From NCBI RefSeq assembly GCF_040640155.1, contig NZ_JBFABE010000003.1:62001-126000 (forward strand): a stretch of 64,000 nt of DNA, read 5' to 3'. A program made the translations under genes and the position numbers. The stretch comes from Streptosporangium sp040640155 (lineage in GTDB: Bacteria > Actinomycetota > Actinomycetes > Streptosporangiales > Streptosporangiaceae). Below are positions 48,284 to 56,103 of the stretch, piece by piece. Below the pieces are notes generated by a model, which did not search any database, had not been told where the DNA came from, and saw only the letters and a list, made by a program, of their open reading frames with translations. Each line of letters opens with the position of its first letter. The first letter of the stretch is position 1.

Positions 48284-48339
48284 GGTCAGGCCCTCCGGCT
48301 CAGGTCGATGGCGTCCACGGTCAGGCTCCCCGGCTCAGG
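48270..48339. repeat. 35-bp tandem duplication spanning cdd stop and deoA start
   Basis: Units 48270-48304 and 48305-48339 differ at three positions. The first contains the deoA ATG and its ribosome binding site; the second places a GTG in the same context and holds the cdd stop codon. Confidence 0.9.
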
Positions 48340-48767
48340 TCCTCGGGCCCGAAGGCGTAGGGCAGGATCTCCGACATCGGCTTCGGGCCGTCGACGGTCT
48401 CGAGCAGCATCCCGGGGCCGCCGAACTCGTACAGGAGCTGGCGGCACCTGCCGCACGGCATGAGCAGTTCCTCGTGCCCGTCGACGCAGGTGAACGCCAC
48501 CAGCCTGCCGCCGCCACTCGCCTGGAGCGCGGAGACGAGCCCGCACTCGGCGCAGAGACCGATGCCGTAGGAGGCGTTCTCGACGTTGCAGCCGGACACG
48601 ATCCGCCCGTCGTCCACCAGGGCGGCGGCGCCGACCGGGAACTTGGAGTAGGGGGCGTAGGCGTGCCCCATGGCCCGCACGGCCTCGTCCCTGAGCGCGG
48701 GCCAGTCGATGCCCGCGCCGATGCCCGCCTCCGCGCCGATGCCGGTGTCCCCAGCGCTGTCCGTCAC
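48321..48767 (-). CDS. cdd: Cytidine deaminase
   Basis: A 148-residue zinc enzyme converting (deoxy)cytidine to (deoxy)uridine. NVENASYG binds the nucleoside, LCAECGLVSA has the zinc Cys and catalytic Glu, and MPCGRCRQLL supplies two further zinc Cys residues, as in the tetrameric short form. The first 20 residues (GDTGIGAEAGIGAGI) are a low-complexity extension made from short repeats. GTG 48767 follows GAGGGGAG. It lies 67 bases after the permease and 37 before deoA in the operon. Confidence 0.95.
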   Translation of the reverse strand: MTDSAGDTGIGAEAGIGAGIDWPALRDEAVRAMGHAYAPYSKFPVGAAALVDDGRIVSGCNVENASYGIGLCAECGLVSALQASGGGRLVAFTCVDGHEELLMPCGRCRQLLYEFGGPGMLLETVDGPKPMSEILPYAFGPEDLSRGA

Positions 48768-48834
48768 ACCGTCTCCCCTCGTGGGGACGGCACGGGCCGT
48801 CCCGGTCGCGTCGTGCGTGTCGTTCGGGACACGG

Positions 48835-50127
48835 TCACCCGCCCTGACCCCTGCGGTATATCACGCCGTTCGCGGCCGGCGGGCGGAGCCGCTGCGCGGC
48901 CAGGGACAGCACCAGCAGGGTGGTGATGTGCGGGGTGACCGAGGTGAACTCCGGGGGGATCGAGTCGGTCAGCGCGAACACCACGAACACGACGACCGCC
49001 GCGACGCCGGTGATCAGCGCGGTCCGCGCCCGGCCCTGCCGTACGAGCTGGTGGACGGCCACGGCGGCGAGCAGGATCGCCACCACCAGCAGCAGCGCGT
49101 GCACCGCCGCGCCGCTCCCGCGCAGCTGCAGCCCGTCGGTGTAGCCGAACAGGAGGGCGCCACCGGCCAGCCCTCCCGGCCGCCAGTTGCCGAAGATCAT
49201 GGCGGCGAGACCGATGAAGCCGCGCCCGCCGGTCTGACCCTCGCGGTAGGCGCTCGCGGCCACCTGTGCCAGGAACGCGCCTCCCAGGCCCGCCAGGGCT
49301 CCGGAGACGACGACGGCGACGTACTTGTGCAGGTAGACGTTGACGCCCAGCGACTCGGCGGCCACCGGGCTCTCCCCGCAGGAGCGCAGCCGCAGGCCGA
49401 ACGCGGTGCGCCAGAGCACGTAGTACGACAGCGGGACGAGCAGGATCGCCAGGATCGTCAGCAGCGAGACGTTCGTGGTCAGGCCGCGCAGGATGCCCGC
49501 CACGTCCGAGAGCAGGAACCACTGCTTGGCCTCCAGGGCCCTGAGCGGGTCCTGGTCGCCGAGCCGGTCCCACGGCACGCTCACCACCTCGGGCTTGGGC
49601 ACCGGGGGCGACTGGGAGTCGCCGCCGCCCTTCATCTCGGCGAAGGTGACCTTGGACAGGAACTGGGTGACGCCCAGCCCGAGGATGTTGATCGCCACGC
49701 CGGAGATGATGTGGTCGACGCCGAACGTCACGGTGGCGATCGCGTGCAGCAGGCCGCCCAGGGCCCCGCCGATCGCACCGGCGACGACGCCCGCCCAGGG
49801 GTTGTCGAAGTACAGCGCGCCCCACGCCCCGGACCAGGTCCCCATGATCATCATGCCTTCGAGGCCGATGTTGACCACTCCGGCCCGCTCCGCCCACAGG
49901 CCGCCCAGGCCGGCCAGGCCGATGGGGACGGCCAGCGCGATGGAGGCGGTGATCGCGCCCGTCGAGGTGAGGTCGGCGGCACCGGTGACGGCCCGCGTGA
50001 ACGACAGCAGCAGGATCAGCGCGCCGACGGCGAGCAACAGGGTCCGCCAGGTGAACGTGAACTTGCGGGCGGGGCGCTTGGGCTCCTGGAAGGGGGCCTC
50101 CGGCGTGGCGAGGGCGTTCTGGCTCAT
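48835..50127 (-). CDS. Nucleoside ABC transporter permease (NupQ/YufQ-like)
   Basis: A 430-residue permease of the BMP-type (RbsC-like) importer family with about ten hydrophobic helices. GLWAERAGVVNIGLEGMMIMG is the conserved motif of this subunit, and LRSCGESPVAAESLGVNVYLHKY the cytoplasmic coupling loop. A hydrophilic insert (MKGGGDSQSPPVPKPEVVSVPWDRLGDQDP) sits between helices. ATG 50127 overlaps the stop of the upstream permease by four bases (ATGA). It forms the heterodimeric channel with that permease and uses the ATPase encoded two genes upstream. Nucleosides as substrate are inferred from the BMP lipoprotein and the cdd-deoA genes. Confidence 0.92.
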   Translation of the reverse strand: MSQNALATPEAPFQEPKRPARKFTFTWRTLLLAVGALILLLSFTRAVTGAADLTSTGAITASIALAVPIGLAGLGGLWAERAGVVNIGLEGMMIMGTWSGAWGALYFDNPWAGVVAGAIGGALGGLLHAIATVTFGVDHIISGVAINILGLGVTQFLSKVTFAEMKGGGDSQSPPVPKPEVVSVPWDRLGDQDPLRALEAKQWFLLSDVAGILRGLTTNVSLLTILAILLVPLSYYVLWRTAFGLRLRSCGESPVAAESLGVNVYLHKYVAVVVSGALAGLGGAFLAQVAASAYREGQTGGRGFIGLAAMIFGNWRPGGLAGGALLFGYTDGLQLRGSGAAVHALLLVVAILLAAVAVHQLVRQGRARTALITGVAAVVVFVVFALTDSIPPEFTSVTPHITTLLVLSLAAQRLRPPAANGVIYRRGQGG

Positions 50128-51272
50128 GCCGGCGTTCCTTCCTCGGCCGGGGCGGTGCTCGCGAGCTGGCGGCTCACCCGGCGTTGCTCGGCGGCGATCT
50201 GGTAGCGGTGCACCAGCTCGTAGGCGATGATCACCGAGAGCACGATCACGCCCTGCATGATGGTGACGATGTCCGGGGAGATCTTCTTGATCTGCAGGAT
50301 GCCGGCCGAGGTGTCCAGGAAGGCCCACAGCAGCGCGCCGAACGCGATGCCGACCGGGTGGTTGCGGCCGAGCAGCGCGATCGCGATGCCGGTGAAGCCG
50401 AGACCGGTGGGGAAGTCCAGGCTGTAGCTGTGGGAGGCGCCGAGGAGCTGCGGCATGCCGACCAGGCCCGCCACCGCGCCGGACAGGACCATCGAGACGA
50501 GGATCATCCGCTTGACGTTGACGCCGCTGGCCACCGCGGCCGACTCCGAGCGGCCGGTGGCGCGCAGGTCGAACCCGAAGCGGGTCCGGTTGATCACGAT
50601 GTGGAACAGGACGCCCATCGCGATCGACAGCAGGATCAGGCCGAAGACCTTCGTCTGGGTGCCCGAGACGATCGCCAGCCCCGGCACCTGCCCGGAGGGC
50701 GGGATCGGCTTCGTGCCGATGTTGTTGCTGCCCCCGACCTCGACGGCCAGGCGCTCCTTGTTCAGCAGCCAGGAGCCGAGCGCGGTGGCGATGGCGTTCA
50801 GCATGATCGTGGAGATCACCTCGCTGACCCCGCGCCGCACCTTGAGCAGACCGGCGATGGCCGCCCAGCCCGCGCCGACCAGCACGGCGACGAAGATGAT
50901 CAGCGCGACGTGCAGCGGGGCCGGCAGCGCGACCGCGCCGCCGACGGCCGCGGCGGTCAGCGCGGCGAGCCGGTACTGGCCGTCGACGCCGATGTTGAAG
51001 AGGTTCATCTTGAACCCGATCGCCACCGCCAGCGCCGACAGGTAGTAGGTCGTCGCGGAGTTCAGGGTCAGCACGATCGAGCGGGGCCGGACGGCGTACT
51101 CGCCCATGACGACCAGCGTGTCCAGCGGCGGGGCGCCGGTGAGCGCCAGGATGACCATGGTGACCAGCGCGGCGAACACGATGGCCGTGACCGGTGCGAC
51201 GAGCGAGAGCAGCCCCGCCGGTGAGACCCGGCCGAGCAGCCGGTCGGCGAAGGTCGATTCTTTCGCGCTCAT
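50124..51272 (-). CDS. Nucleoside ABC transporter permease (NupP/YufP-like)
   Basis: A 382-residue permease partner with multiple helices; LSALAVAIGFKMNLFNIGVDGQYRLAALTAA and KVRRGVSEVISTIMLNAIA are typical of the family, and DLRATGRSESAAVASGVNVKRM is the coupling loop. ATG 51272 is taken as start because it overlaps the TGA of a 14-codon ORF that itself overlaps the ATPase stop; a GTG at 51329 in the same frame would overlap the ATPase by 20 bases and is the alternative. The next permease follows with an ATGA overlap. Confidence 0.9.
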   Translation of the reverse strand: MSAKESTFADRLLGRVSPAGLLSLVAPVTAIVFAALVTMVILALTGAPPLDTLVVMGEYAVRPRSIVLTLNSATTYYLSALAVAIGFKMNLFNIGVDGQYRLAALTAAAVGGAVALPAPLHVALIIFVAVLVGAGWAAIAGLLKVRRGVSEVISTIMLNAIATALGSWLLNKERLAVEVGGSNNIGTKPIPPSGQVPGLAIVSGTQTKVFGLILLSIAMGVLFHIVINRTRFGFDLRATGRSESAAVASGVNVKRMILVSMVLSGAVAGLVGMPQLLGASHSYSLDFPTGLGFTGIAIALLGRNHPVGIAFGALLWAFLDTSAGILQIKKISPDIVTIMQGVIVLSVIIAYELVHRYQIAAEQRRVSRQLASTAPAEEGTPA

Positions 51273-51313
51273 CCGGGCGTCCCGGGGGGCGTGTGCGCTA
51301 CGTGGGTGTTCAT
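51269..51313 (-). CDS. 14-residue bridging ORF between ABC ATPase and permease
   Basis: Reads MNTHVAHTPPGTPG. Its ATG overlaps the TGA of the ATPase (ATGA), its TGA overlaps the ATG of the permease (ATGA), and GGAGAGG lies just upstream inside the ATPase end. This would let ribosomes pass from gene to gene by termination-reinitiation. No function of the peptide itself is claimed; it could be a chance reading frame. Confidence 0.45.
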   Translation of the reverse strand: MNTHVAHTPPGTPG

Positions 51314-52833
51314 GCCGCCTCTCCAGCACCCGTCATGGCCGAGCCGAGCCGCTCGGGTGTCACGTCCTTGGGGTCGACCTCGGCGACGATCCGGCCGCGC
51401 AGGATCACCTTGAGGGTGTCCGACAGGCCGATCAGCTCGTCAAGGTCGGCCGAGATCAGCAGGACCGCCAGGCCCGCGGCGCGCGCCGCGCGCAGGTGGT
51501 CCCAGATCGCGGCCTGGGCGCCCACGTCGACACCGCGGGTGGGGTGGGAGGCGATCAGGAAGACGGGCTCCCCGCTCATCTCCCTGCCGACGATCAGTTT
51601 CTGCTGGTTGCCGCCGGACAGCGCGGAGGCGTCCACGTCGATGCCCGGGGTGCGGACGTCGTAGCTCTCGACGATGCGGCGGGTGTCCTCGCGGGCTCCG
51701 GCGCGGTCGATCCAGGGACCCTTGACGTTGGGCCTGCGCGTCTGGTGGCCGAGGATCCGGTTCTCCCAGAGCGGGGCCTCCAGCAGCAGGCCGTGCCGGT
51801 GGCGGTCCTCGGGGATGTAGCCGATGCCGGCCTCGCGGCGGCGGAGCGTCGTCCAGCCGGAGATGTCGTGCTCGCCGAGGCGGATCTCGCCCTCGGCCGG
51901 GCGCATGCCCATGATGGCCTCGACGAGCTCGGACTGGCCGTTGCCCTCGACCCCGGCGATGCCCAGCACCTCGCCCTTTCGGATGTCGAAGGTCACGCCG
52001 TCCACGATGCAGCGGTCCTCGGCCGAGTGGACGTTCAGGCCGCGCACCGAGATCGCCACCGTGTCGGTGACCGTGGACTCGCGGGTCTCCGGGCTGGGCA
52101 GCTCGCTGCCGACCATGAGCTCGGCCAGCTGCCGGGCGGTCACGTCCTTGGGGTCCACCTCGGCCACGGTCGTGCCCCGGCGGATGACGGTGATGGCGTC
52201 GGCGACCGAGAGGACCTCGTCCAGCTTGTGCGAGATGAAGATGATGGTGAGGCCCTCGCGGACCAGCTCGCGCAGGTTGGCGAAGAGCTCGGTGACCTCC
52301 TGGGGGACGAGCACGGCGGTCGGCTCGTCCAGGATGAGGATCCGGGCGCCCCGGTAGAGGACCTTGAGGATCTCCACCCGCTGGCGGGCGCCCACTCCCA
52401 GGTCCTCGACGGTGACGTCGGGGTCGATGCCCAGGCCGTAGGAGTCGGAGATCTCCCTGATCCGGGCGCGGGCGGCGCCGAAGTCGATGGCGACGCCCCC
52501 CTTGCGGGGCTCGCTGCCCAGGATCACGTTCTCCAGCACGGTCAGGTTACCGGCCAGCATGAAGTGCTGGTGGACCATGCCGACGCCCACCCCGATCGCG
52601 TCGCCGGGGGAGCGGAAGCTCACTTCGGCGCCGTTGACGCGGATCCGTCCCTCGTCCGGGCGCTGCATGCCGTACAGGATCTTCATGAGGGTGGACTTGC
52701 CCGCGCCGTTCTCGCCGACGACGGCGTGCACGTGCCCCTGCCGCACGGAAAGGGAGATGTCACGGTTGGCGACGACGCCGGGGAATCGTTTGGTGATCCC
52801 CTCGAGCTCGACGGCCGGTGCCGGAGTGCTGAT
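51310..52833 (-). CDS. Nucleoside ABC transporter ATPase (NupO/YufO-like), non-canonical start
   Basis: A protein of about 507 residues with two fused ATPase domains. Domain one: VVGENGAGKST, HQHFML, LGVGARQRVEILKVL, LILDEPTAVL. Domain two has the degenerate Walker A GVEGNGQSE normal for this family, LSGGNQQKLIVGRE and HPTRGVDVGA. The conserved first strand VELEGITKRFPGVVANRDIS lies upstream of the first canonical in-frame start (GTG 52746), so that start would delete part of the fold. Homology and a GGAGGAGG at correct spacing point to a start at 52833, where the codon is ATC, not ATG. This is either rare AUC initiation, a point mutation or a sequence error. It follows the BMP gene after 102 bases that contain a hairpin. 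Confidence 0.88.
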   Translation of the reverse strand: MSTPAPAVELEGITKRFPGVVANRDISLSVRQGHVHAVVGENGAGKSTLMKILYGMQRPDEGRIRVNGAEVSFRSPGDAIGVGVGMVHQHFMLAGNLTVLENVILGSEPRKGGVAIDFGAARARIREISDSYGLGIDPDVTVEDLGVGARQRVEILKVLYRGARILILDEPTAVLVPQEVTELFANLRELVREGLTIIFISHKLDEVLSVADAITVIRRGTTVAEVDPKDVTARQLAELMVGSELPSPETRESTVTDTVAISVRGLNVHSAEDRCIVDGVTFDIRKGEVLGIAGVEGNGQSELVEAIMGMRPAEGEIRLGEHDISGWTTLRRREAGIGYIPEDRHRHGLLLEAPLWENRILGHQTRRPNVKGPWIDRAGAREDTRRIVESYDVRTPGIDVDASALSGGNQQKLIVGREMSGEPVFLIASHPTRGVDVGAQAAIWDHLRAARAAGLAVLLISADLDELIGLSDTLKVILRGRIVAEVDPKDVTPERLGSAMTGAGEAA

Positions 52834-52890
52834 GACGGCCTCCTCCGTACGGATGCCCGGTACGGAACGTGGTGGTGAGGATAGGGCGAA

Positions 52891-52919
52891 GGGCCCGGAG
52901 GAGGATCTCCGCCGGGCCC
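52891..52919 (-). other. Intercistronic hairpin after BMP lipoprotein gene
   Basis: GGGCCCGG (52891-52898) pairs with CCGGGCCC (52912-52919), with a further GGAG/CTCC pairing inside. It probably limits read-through or protects the lipoprotein message, giving excess binding protein over transporter. Confidence 0.6.
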
Positions 52920-52935
52920 CGCGTGAGCACTCGGG

Positions 52936-54015
52936 TCAGGAGGTCTTGTCCGGGACGGTGAGCTCGCCGGAGATGATCTTCTGCTTGTACTCGTCGAGCT
53001 TGGACTTGATGTCGTCGACCTGGCCACCGGTGGTGGAGTAGTCGACGCCGTCCGCCTTGAGGTCGTAGGTCGTCGTGCCGGCCTTCACCGAGTTGGTGGT
53101 GAAGCTCTTCAGGAAGTCGAAGACGGCGACGTCGACCTTCTTGACCATGGAGGTCATGATGACGCCCTGCAGCTCGGGGGCGGCGGTCTTCGCCTGGTCG
53201 GAGTCGACGCCGATGGCCAGGCCCTTGGCGGCCTTGGCCGCCTCGAACACGCCGCCGCCGGAGCCGCCCGCGGCCTGGTAGACCACGTCGGCACCCGCGT
53301 CGAACATGCCCTCGGCCGCGGTCTTGCCCTTGGCCGGGTCACTGAAGCCGGTGAAGTCCGGCGGCTGGGTCAGGTACTTGACCTCGACCTTCACGTCCGA
53401 CTTGACCGCCTTGGCACCGGCGATGAACCCGGCCTCGAACTTGTTGATCAGCGGCACCTGGACGCCGCCGACGAAGCCCACGTGGTTCTTCTTGCTCTTC
53501 AGCGCGGCGGCCGCGCCGACCAGGAAGGACCCCTCGTGCTCGGCGAAGAGCAGGTTGGAGATGTTGGGGGCGGCGGCTGCGGCGTCGTCGACGATCGCGA
53601 ACTTGACGTTGGGGAACTCGGCCGCGACCTTCTTGACCGGGTTGGAGTAGGCGAAGCCCACCGCGATGATCGGGTTGAAGCCGTCGTCGGCGAGCAGCCG
53701 GAGCCGCTCCTCCTTGGCCGCCTCGGTCTCGCCGTTGCCGGCCTCGAGCTCGTTGGTCTCGGCCAGGCCCAGCTCGGCCTTGGCCTTGTCCAGGCCGGCC
53801 GCGGCCGAGTCGTTGAACGACTGGTCCCCGCGCCCGCCGATGTCGTACGCGAGACCGACCTTGGGTCCGGTCGCGGCAGACCCCGCACTGCTGGCGGCGC
53901 CACTCGGCTGAGCCGACGTGGTCGGTTCCTCGCTTCCACCACACGCGGCAGCTCCCATGAGCATGCTGCCCGCCAGTGCGGTCGCGGCCAGCTTGCCGAA
54001 TCGGTTCTGAAGCAA
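52936..54015 (-). CDS. BMP family nucleoside-binding lipoprotein
   Basis: A 359-residue lipoprotein of the basic membrane protein (BmpA/PnrA/Med) family that binds purine or pyrimidine nucleosides at the cell surface. The signal peptide FGKLAATALAGSMLMGAAACGG has a lipobox (GAAAC), followed by a Ser/Thr/Ala linker and the domain start KVGLAYDIGGRGDQSFNDSAAAGLDKAK, diagnostic for the family. VGFVGGVQVPLINKFEAGFIAGAK and DVVYQAAGGSGGGVFEAAK are conserved ligand-site segments. The start is TTG 54015, five bases after AAGGGAG. First gene of the operon, behind a promoter about 55 bases upstream. Confidence 0.93.
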   Translation of the reverse strand: MLQNRFGKLAATALAGSMLMGAAACGGSEEPTTSAQPSGAASSAGSAATGPKVGLAYDIGGRGDQSFNDSAAAGLDKAKAELGLAETNELEAGNGETEAAKEERLRLLADDGFNPIIAVGFAYSNPVKKVAAEFPNVKFAIVDDAAAAAPNISNLLFAEHEGSFLVGAAAALKSKKNHVGFVGGVQVPLINKFEAGFIAGAKAVKSDVKVEVKYLTQPPDFTGFSDPAKGKTAAEGMFDAGADVVYQAAGGSGGGVFEAAKAAKGLAIGVDSDQAKTAAPELQGVIMTSMVKKVDVAVFDFLKSFTTNSVKAGTTTYDLKADGVDYSTTGGQVDDIKSKLDEYKQKIISGELTVPDKTS

Positions 54016-54368
54016 GATGACTCCCTTCGCGTTCTCTGTGCACGCGCGAAGAGACGCACGGCAACCCTGCACGGAAGATAGTTGGTCCGTCAGGGTTGAC
54101 CAAACCGTCACACCGGTCCGAAACAGGTCCGTTATGCAGCTCACGCCACCCTGTGACACACGAAGCGTGACGAAAGCGCCCGGCTGTGACATGGAACGGC
54201 CCGGGCCGCCCGGCCGTTCCCCCGAGCGAGCGGCCGGACCGTCGCGGTCAGGACACATTGAGAACTTTGTCAAAATATGTCCGAACTCACTGGCGAGGGG
54301 CCTGCGGCCGCCGGCCGGTCGTCGGCGTTCGTGCCGTCGGGGGGAGTGGCGGGAGTGTCAGGGGGCGT
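54016..54368. other. 353-bp spacer upstream of the nucleoside transporter operon
   Basis: It holds the BMP promoter (54075-54103), two copies of TGTGACA at 54152-54158 and 54185-54191 (33 bases apart, same orientation) that could be half-sites of a CRP-like factor, and an AT-rich patch around 54256-54280. No gene is supported. Confidence 0.55.
54075..54103 (-). promoter_or_regulatory. Promoter of BMP-ABC-cdd-deoA operon
   Basis: On the minus strand TTGGTC (54098-54103), exactly 17 bases, TATCTT (54075-54080). The -35 hexamer is one arm of an inverted repeat TTGGTC-N10-GACCAA (54082-54103), so a repressor site may overlap it. Confidence 0.6.
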
Positions 54369-55610
54369 CTAGTTGTCGGCGTTAACGGCCATCAGGGCGT
54401 CGTCCGCGACGGGGCGCTGTCCCTCCCAGAGCGCGGTCAGCGCGGTCGCCGCCATGAAGCGCACGCCGGTGCCGATGGCGCTCTCGTCGACGTCGAAGGT
54501 GCCCTGGTGGATGTCGGCCGACTCGGTCGATCCGCGGCGGCGGGTCCCGAGCCTGGCGAACGCCCCGGAGATCGACTCCAGGTACCAGCCGAAGTCCTCG
54601 CCGCCCAGGCTCTGCTCGGTCGGCACCGGGGCGCCCTGGCCGAGCACGCCCTCGGCGGCCTCGGCCAGCATCTGCACGCTGACCTTGTCGTTGACCACCG
54701 GGGGCACCCCGCGCACGTACTCCATCTCGGCCTCGACGCCGTACGCGCCCGCGACCGACTCCAGCAGCGCCTTGATCATGTCGGGGGCCGCGTGCCAGGC
54801 GGCCTCGTCCAGGCAGCGGACGGTCCCCTCGGCGACGCCGTCGTCCGGGATGGCGTTGGCGACCGAGCCCGCCTCGACCCGGCCCCAGACCAGGCTCAGC
54901 GAGGAGCGGGGGTCGATGCGGCGGGAGAGGGCCGCGGGCAGCTCGGTGAGGATCTTGGCGAGCGCGAAGACCAGGTCCGCGGTGAGGTGGGGCCGGGCGG
55001 TGTGCCCGCCGGGGCCGCTCACCCGGATCGTGACCCGGTCGCAGGCGGAGGTGATGGGACCGGCCTTGAGGCCGACCTTGCCGACGTCGAGGCGCGGGTC
55101 GCAGTGCAGCCCGAAGATGCGGTCGACCCCGCTGATGCCGCCCGAGGCCATGACCTCCAGCGCGCCGCCGGGGAGCTCCTCGGCGGGCTGGAAGATCAGG
55201 CGGACCCTGCCGGGCAGCAGGCCCGCCTCGGCCTGCTGGGCCAGGAACAGCGAGGTGCCGAGCAGGATCGTGGTGTGCACGTCGTGCCCGCAGGCGTGGC
55301 AGACGCCCGGGACCGTCGAGCTGTAGGGGACGTCCTTCTCGTCCGGCACCGGAAGCGCGTCCAGGTCGGCCCGCAGCGCCACGGTCGGGCCGTCGCCGCT
55401 GCCGACGTCGCAGAGCAGGCCGGTGCCGCGCGGCAGCACCGAGGGGACGAGCCCGGCGTCGGTCAGGCGCTCGGCGACGCGCTGGGTGGTGCGGTACTCG
55501 GCGAACGCGAGCTCGGGATGCATGTGCAGGTCTCGACGGAAGTTGATCAGCTCCTGCTCACGACCGGCAAGGAACGCGTCGAGTTCTCCCCGCAAATTAC
55601 GCCCCCGCAT
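54369..55610 (-). CDS. M20 family amidohydrolase (AmiB/hippurate hydrolase type)
   Basis: A 413-residue metal-dependent amidohydrolase of the M20D group. The di-metal site is seen in RADLDALPV, HACGHDVHTTILLG, QPAEELPGG with the catalytic Glu, and FGLHCDP, with SLGGEDFGWYLE near the C-terminus. A lid/dimerisation domain (AGPITSACDRVTIRVSGPGGHTARPH) lies between. It would cleave an N-acyl amino acid or related amide. ATG 55610 follows GGTGAG. It is the same strand as the nucleoside operon but has a 353-base spacer, so is likely a separate unit. The M. tuberculosis amiA1/amiB1 genes lie in the equivalent neighbourhood. Confidence 0.9.
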   Translation of the reverse strand: MRGRNLRGELDAFLAGREQELINFRRDLHMHPELAFAEYRTTQRVAERLTDAGLVPSVLPRGTGLLCDVGSGDGPTVALRADLDALPVPDEKDVPYSSTVPGVCHACGHDVHTTILLGTSLFLAQQAEAGLLPGRVRLIFQPAEELPGGALEVMASGGISGVDRIFGLHCDPRLDVGKVGLKAGPITSACDRVTIRVSGPGGHTARPHLTADLVFALAKILTELPAALSRRIDPRSSLSLVWGRVEAGSVANAIPDDGVAEGTVRCLDEAAWHAAPDMIKALLESVAGAYGVEAEMEYVRGVPPVVNDKVSVQMLAEAAEGVLGQGAPVPTEQSLGGEDFGWYLESISGAFARLGTRRRGSTESADIHQGTFDVDESAIGTGVRFMAATALTALWEGQRPVADDALMAVNADN

Positions 55611-56103
55611 TGCTCACCCTCCCATCCGCGCCGGCGGGCTCTGGATCCTCGACGCACCGTACGACCACCCGGGATCTCGGAACCCACGGGGTCGTGTCAA
55701 AAAACGATCGCCGCGCCGACGGACCGGGTGGGTTCCCCGGACCGCGTCAGCGCGGGCTGGCCACCGCCGGCACGCAAGACGGCGGACCGGTGGTCCGGGG
55801 TGGCCGTCGCGTCGGCGATGACACCGACTTTATCTCTCCGGCCGAGCGGCTCGCCGACATCCGGGCCAAATGTTTTGTCACCACACCCTCCCCTTCTGAC
55901 ACTTATGCCCCATCCGGATGACAGAAGATGACTCCAATTGACCATAGGAACACTGGTCACCGTGGGGGGCGCGGACCCGGCGGGAGGGCGGCCGCCTCCC
56001 CCTCCCAAACGTCGCCCACCTGGCAATTTACGTGACCTCGGGTGCCGGTCATCGCACCCGGCGGAGTGATGTAAACAGGAAGAGTGCGTGTTTCACTTCG
56101 CTT
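55611..56103. other. 493-bp intergenic region, divergent control
   Basis: It lies between the divergent amidohydrolase and PGM1-like genes. No gene is supported. It includes AT-richer patches (around 55690, 55870 and 56020-56100), a TTGACC at 55937 without a convincing -10, and a GC-rich block 55970-56010. I could not place the promoters. Confidence 0.5.

Noticed and set aside
54256..54280. AT-rich patch with TTGACA on the minus strand as the BMP promoter
   Set aside because: No -10 at acceptable spacing; a better pair lies at 54075-54103.
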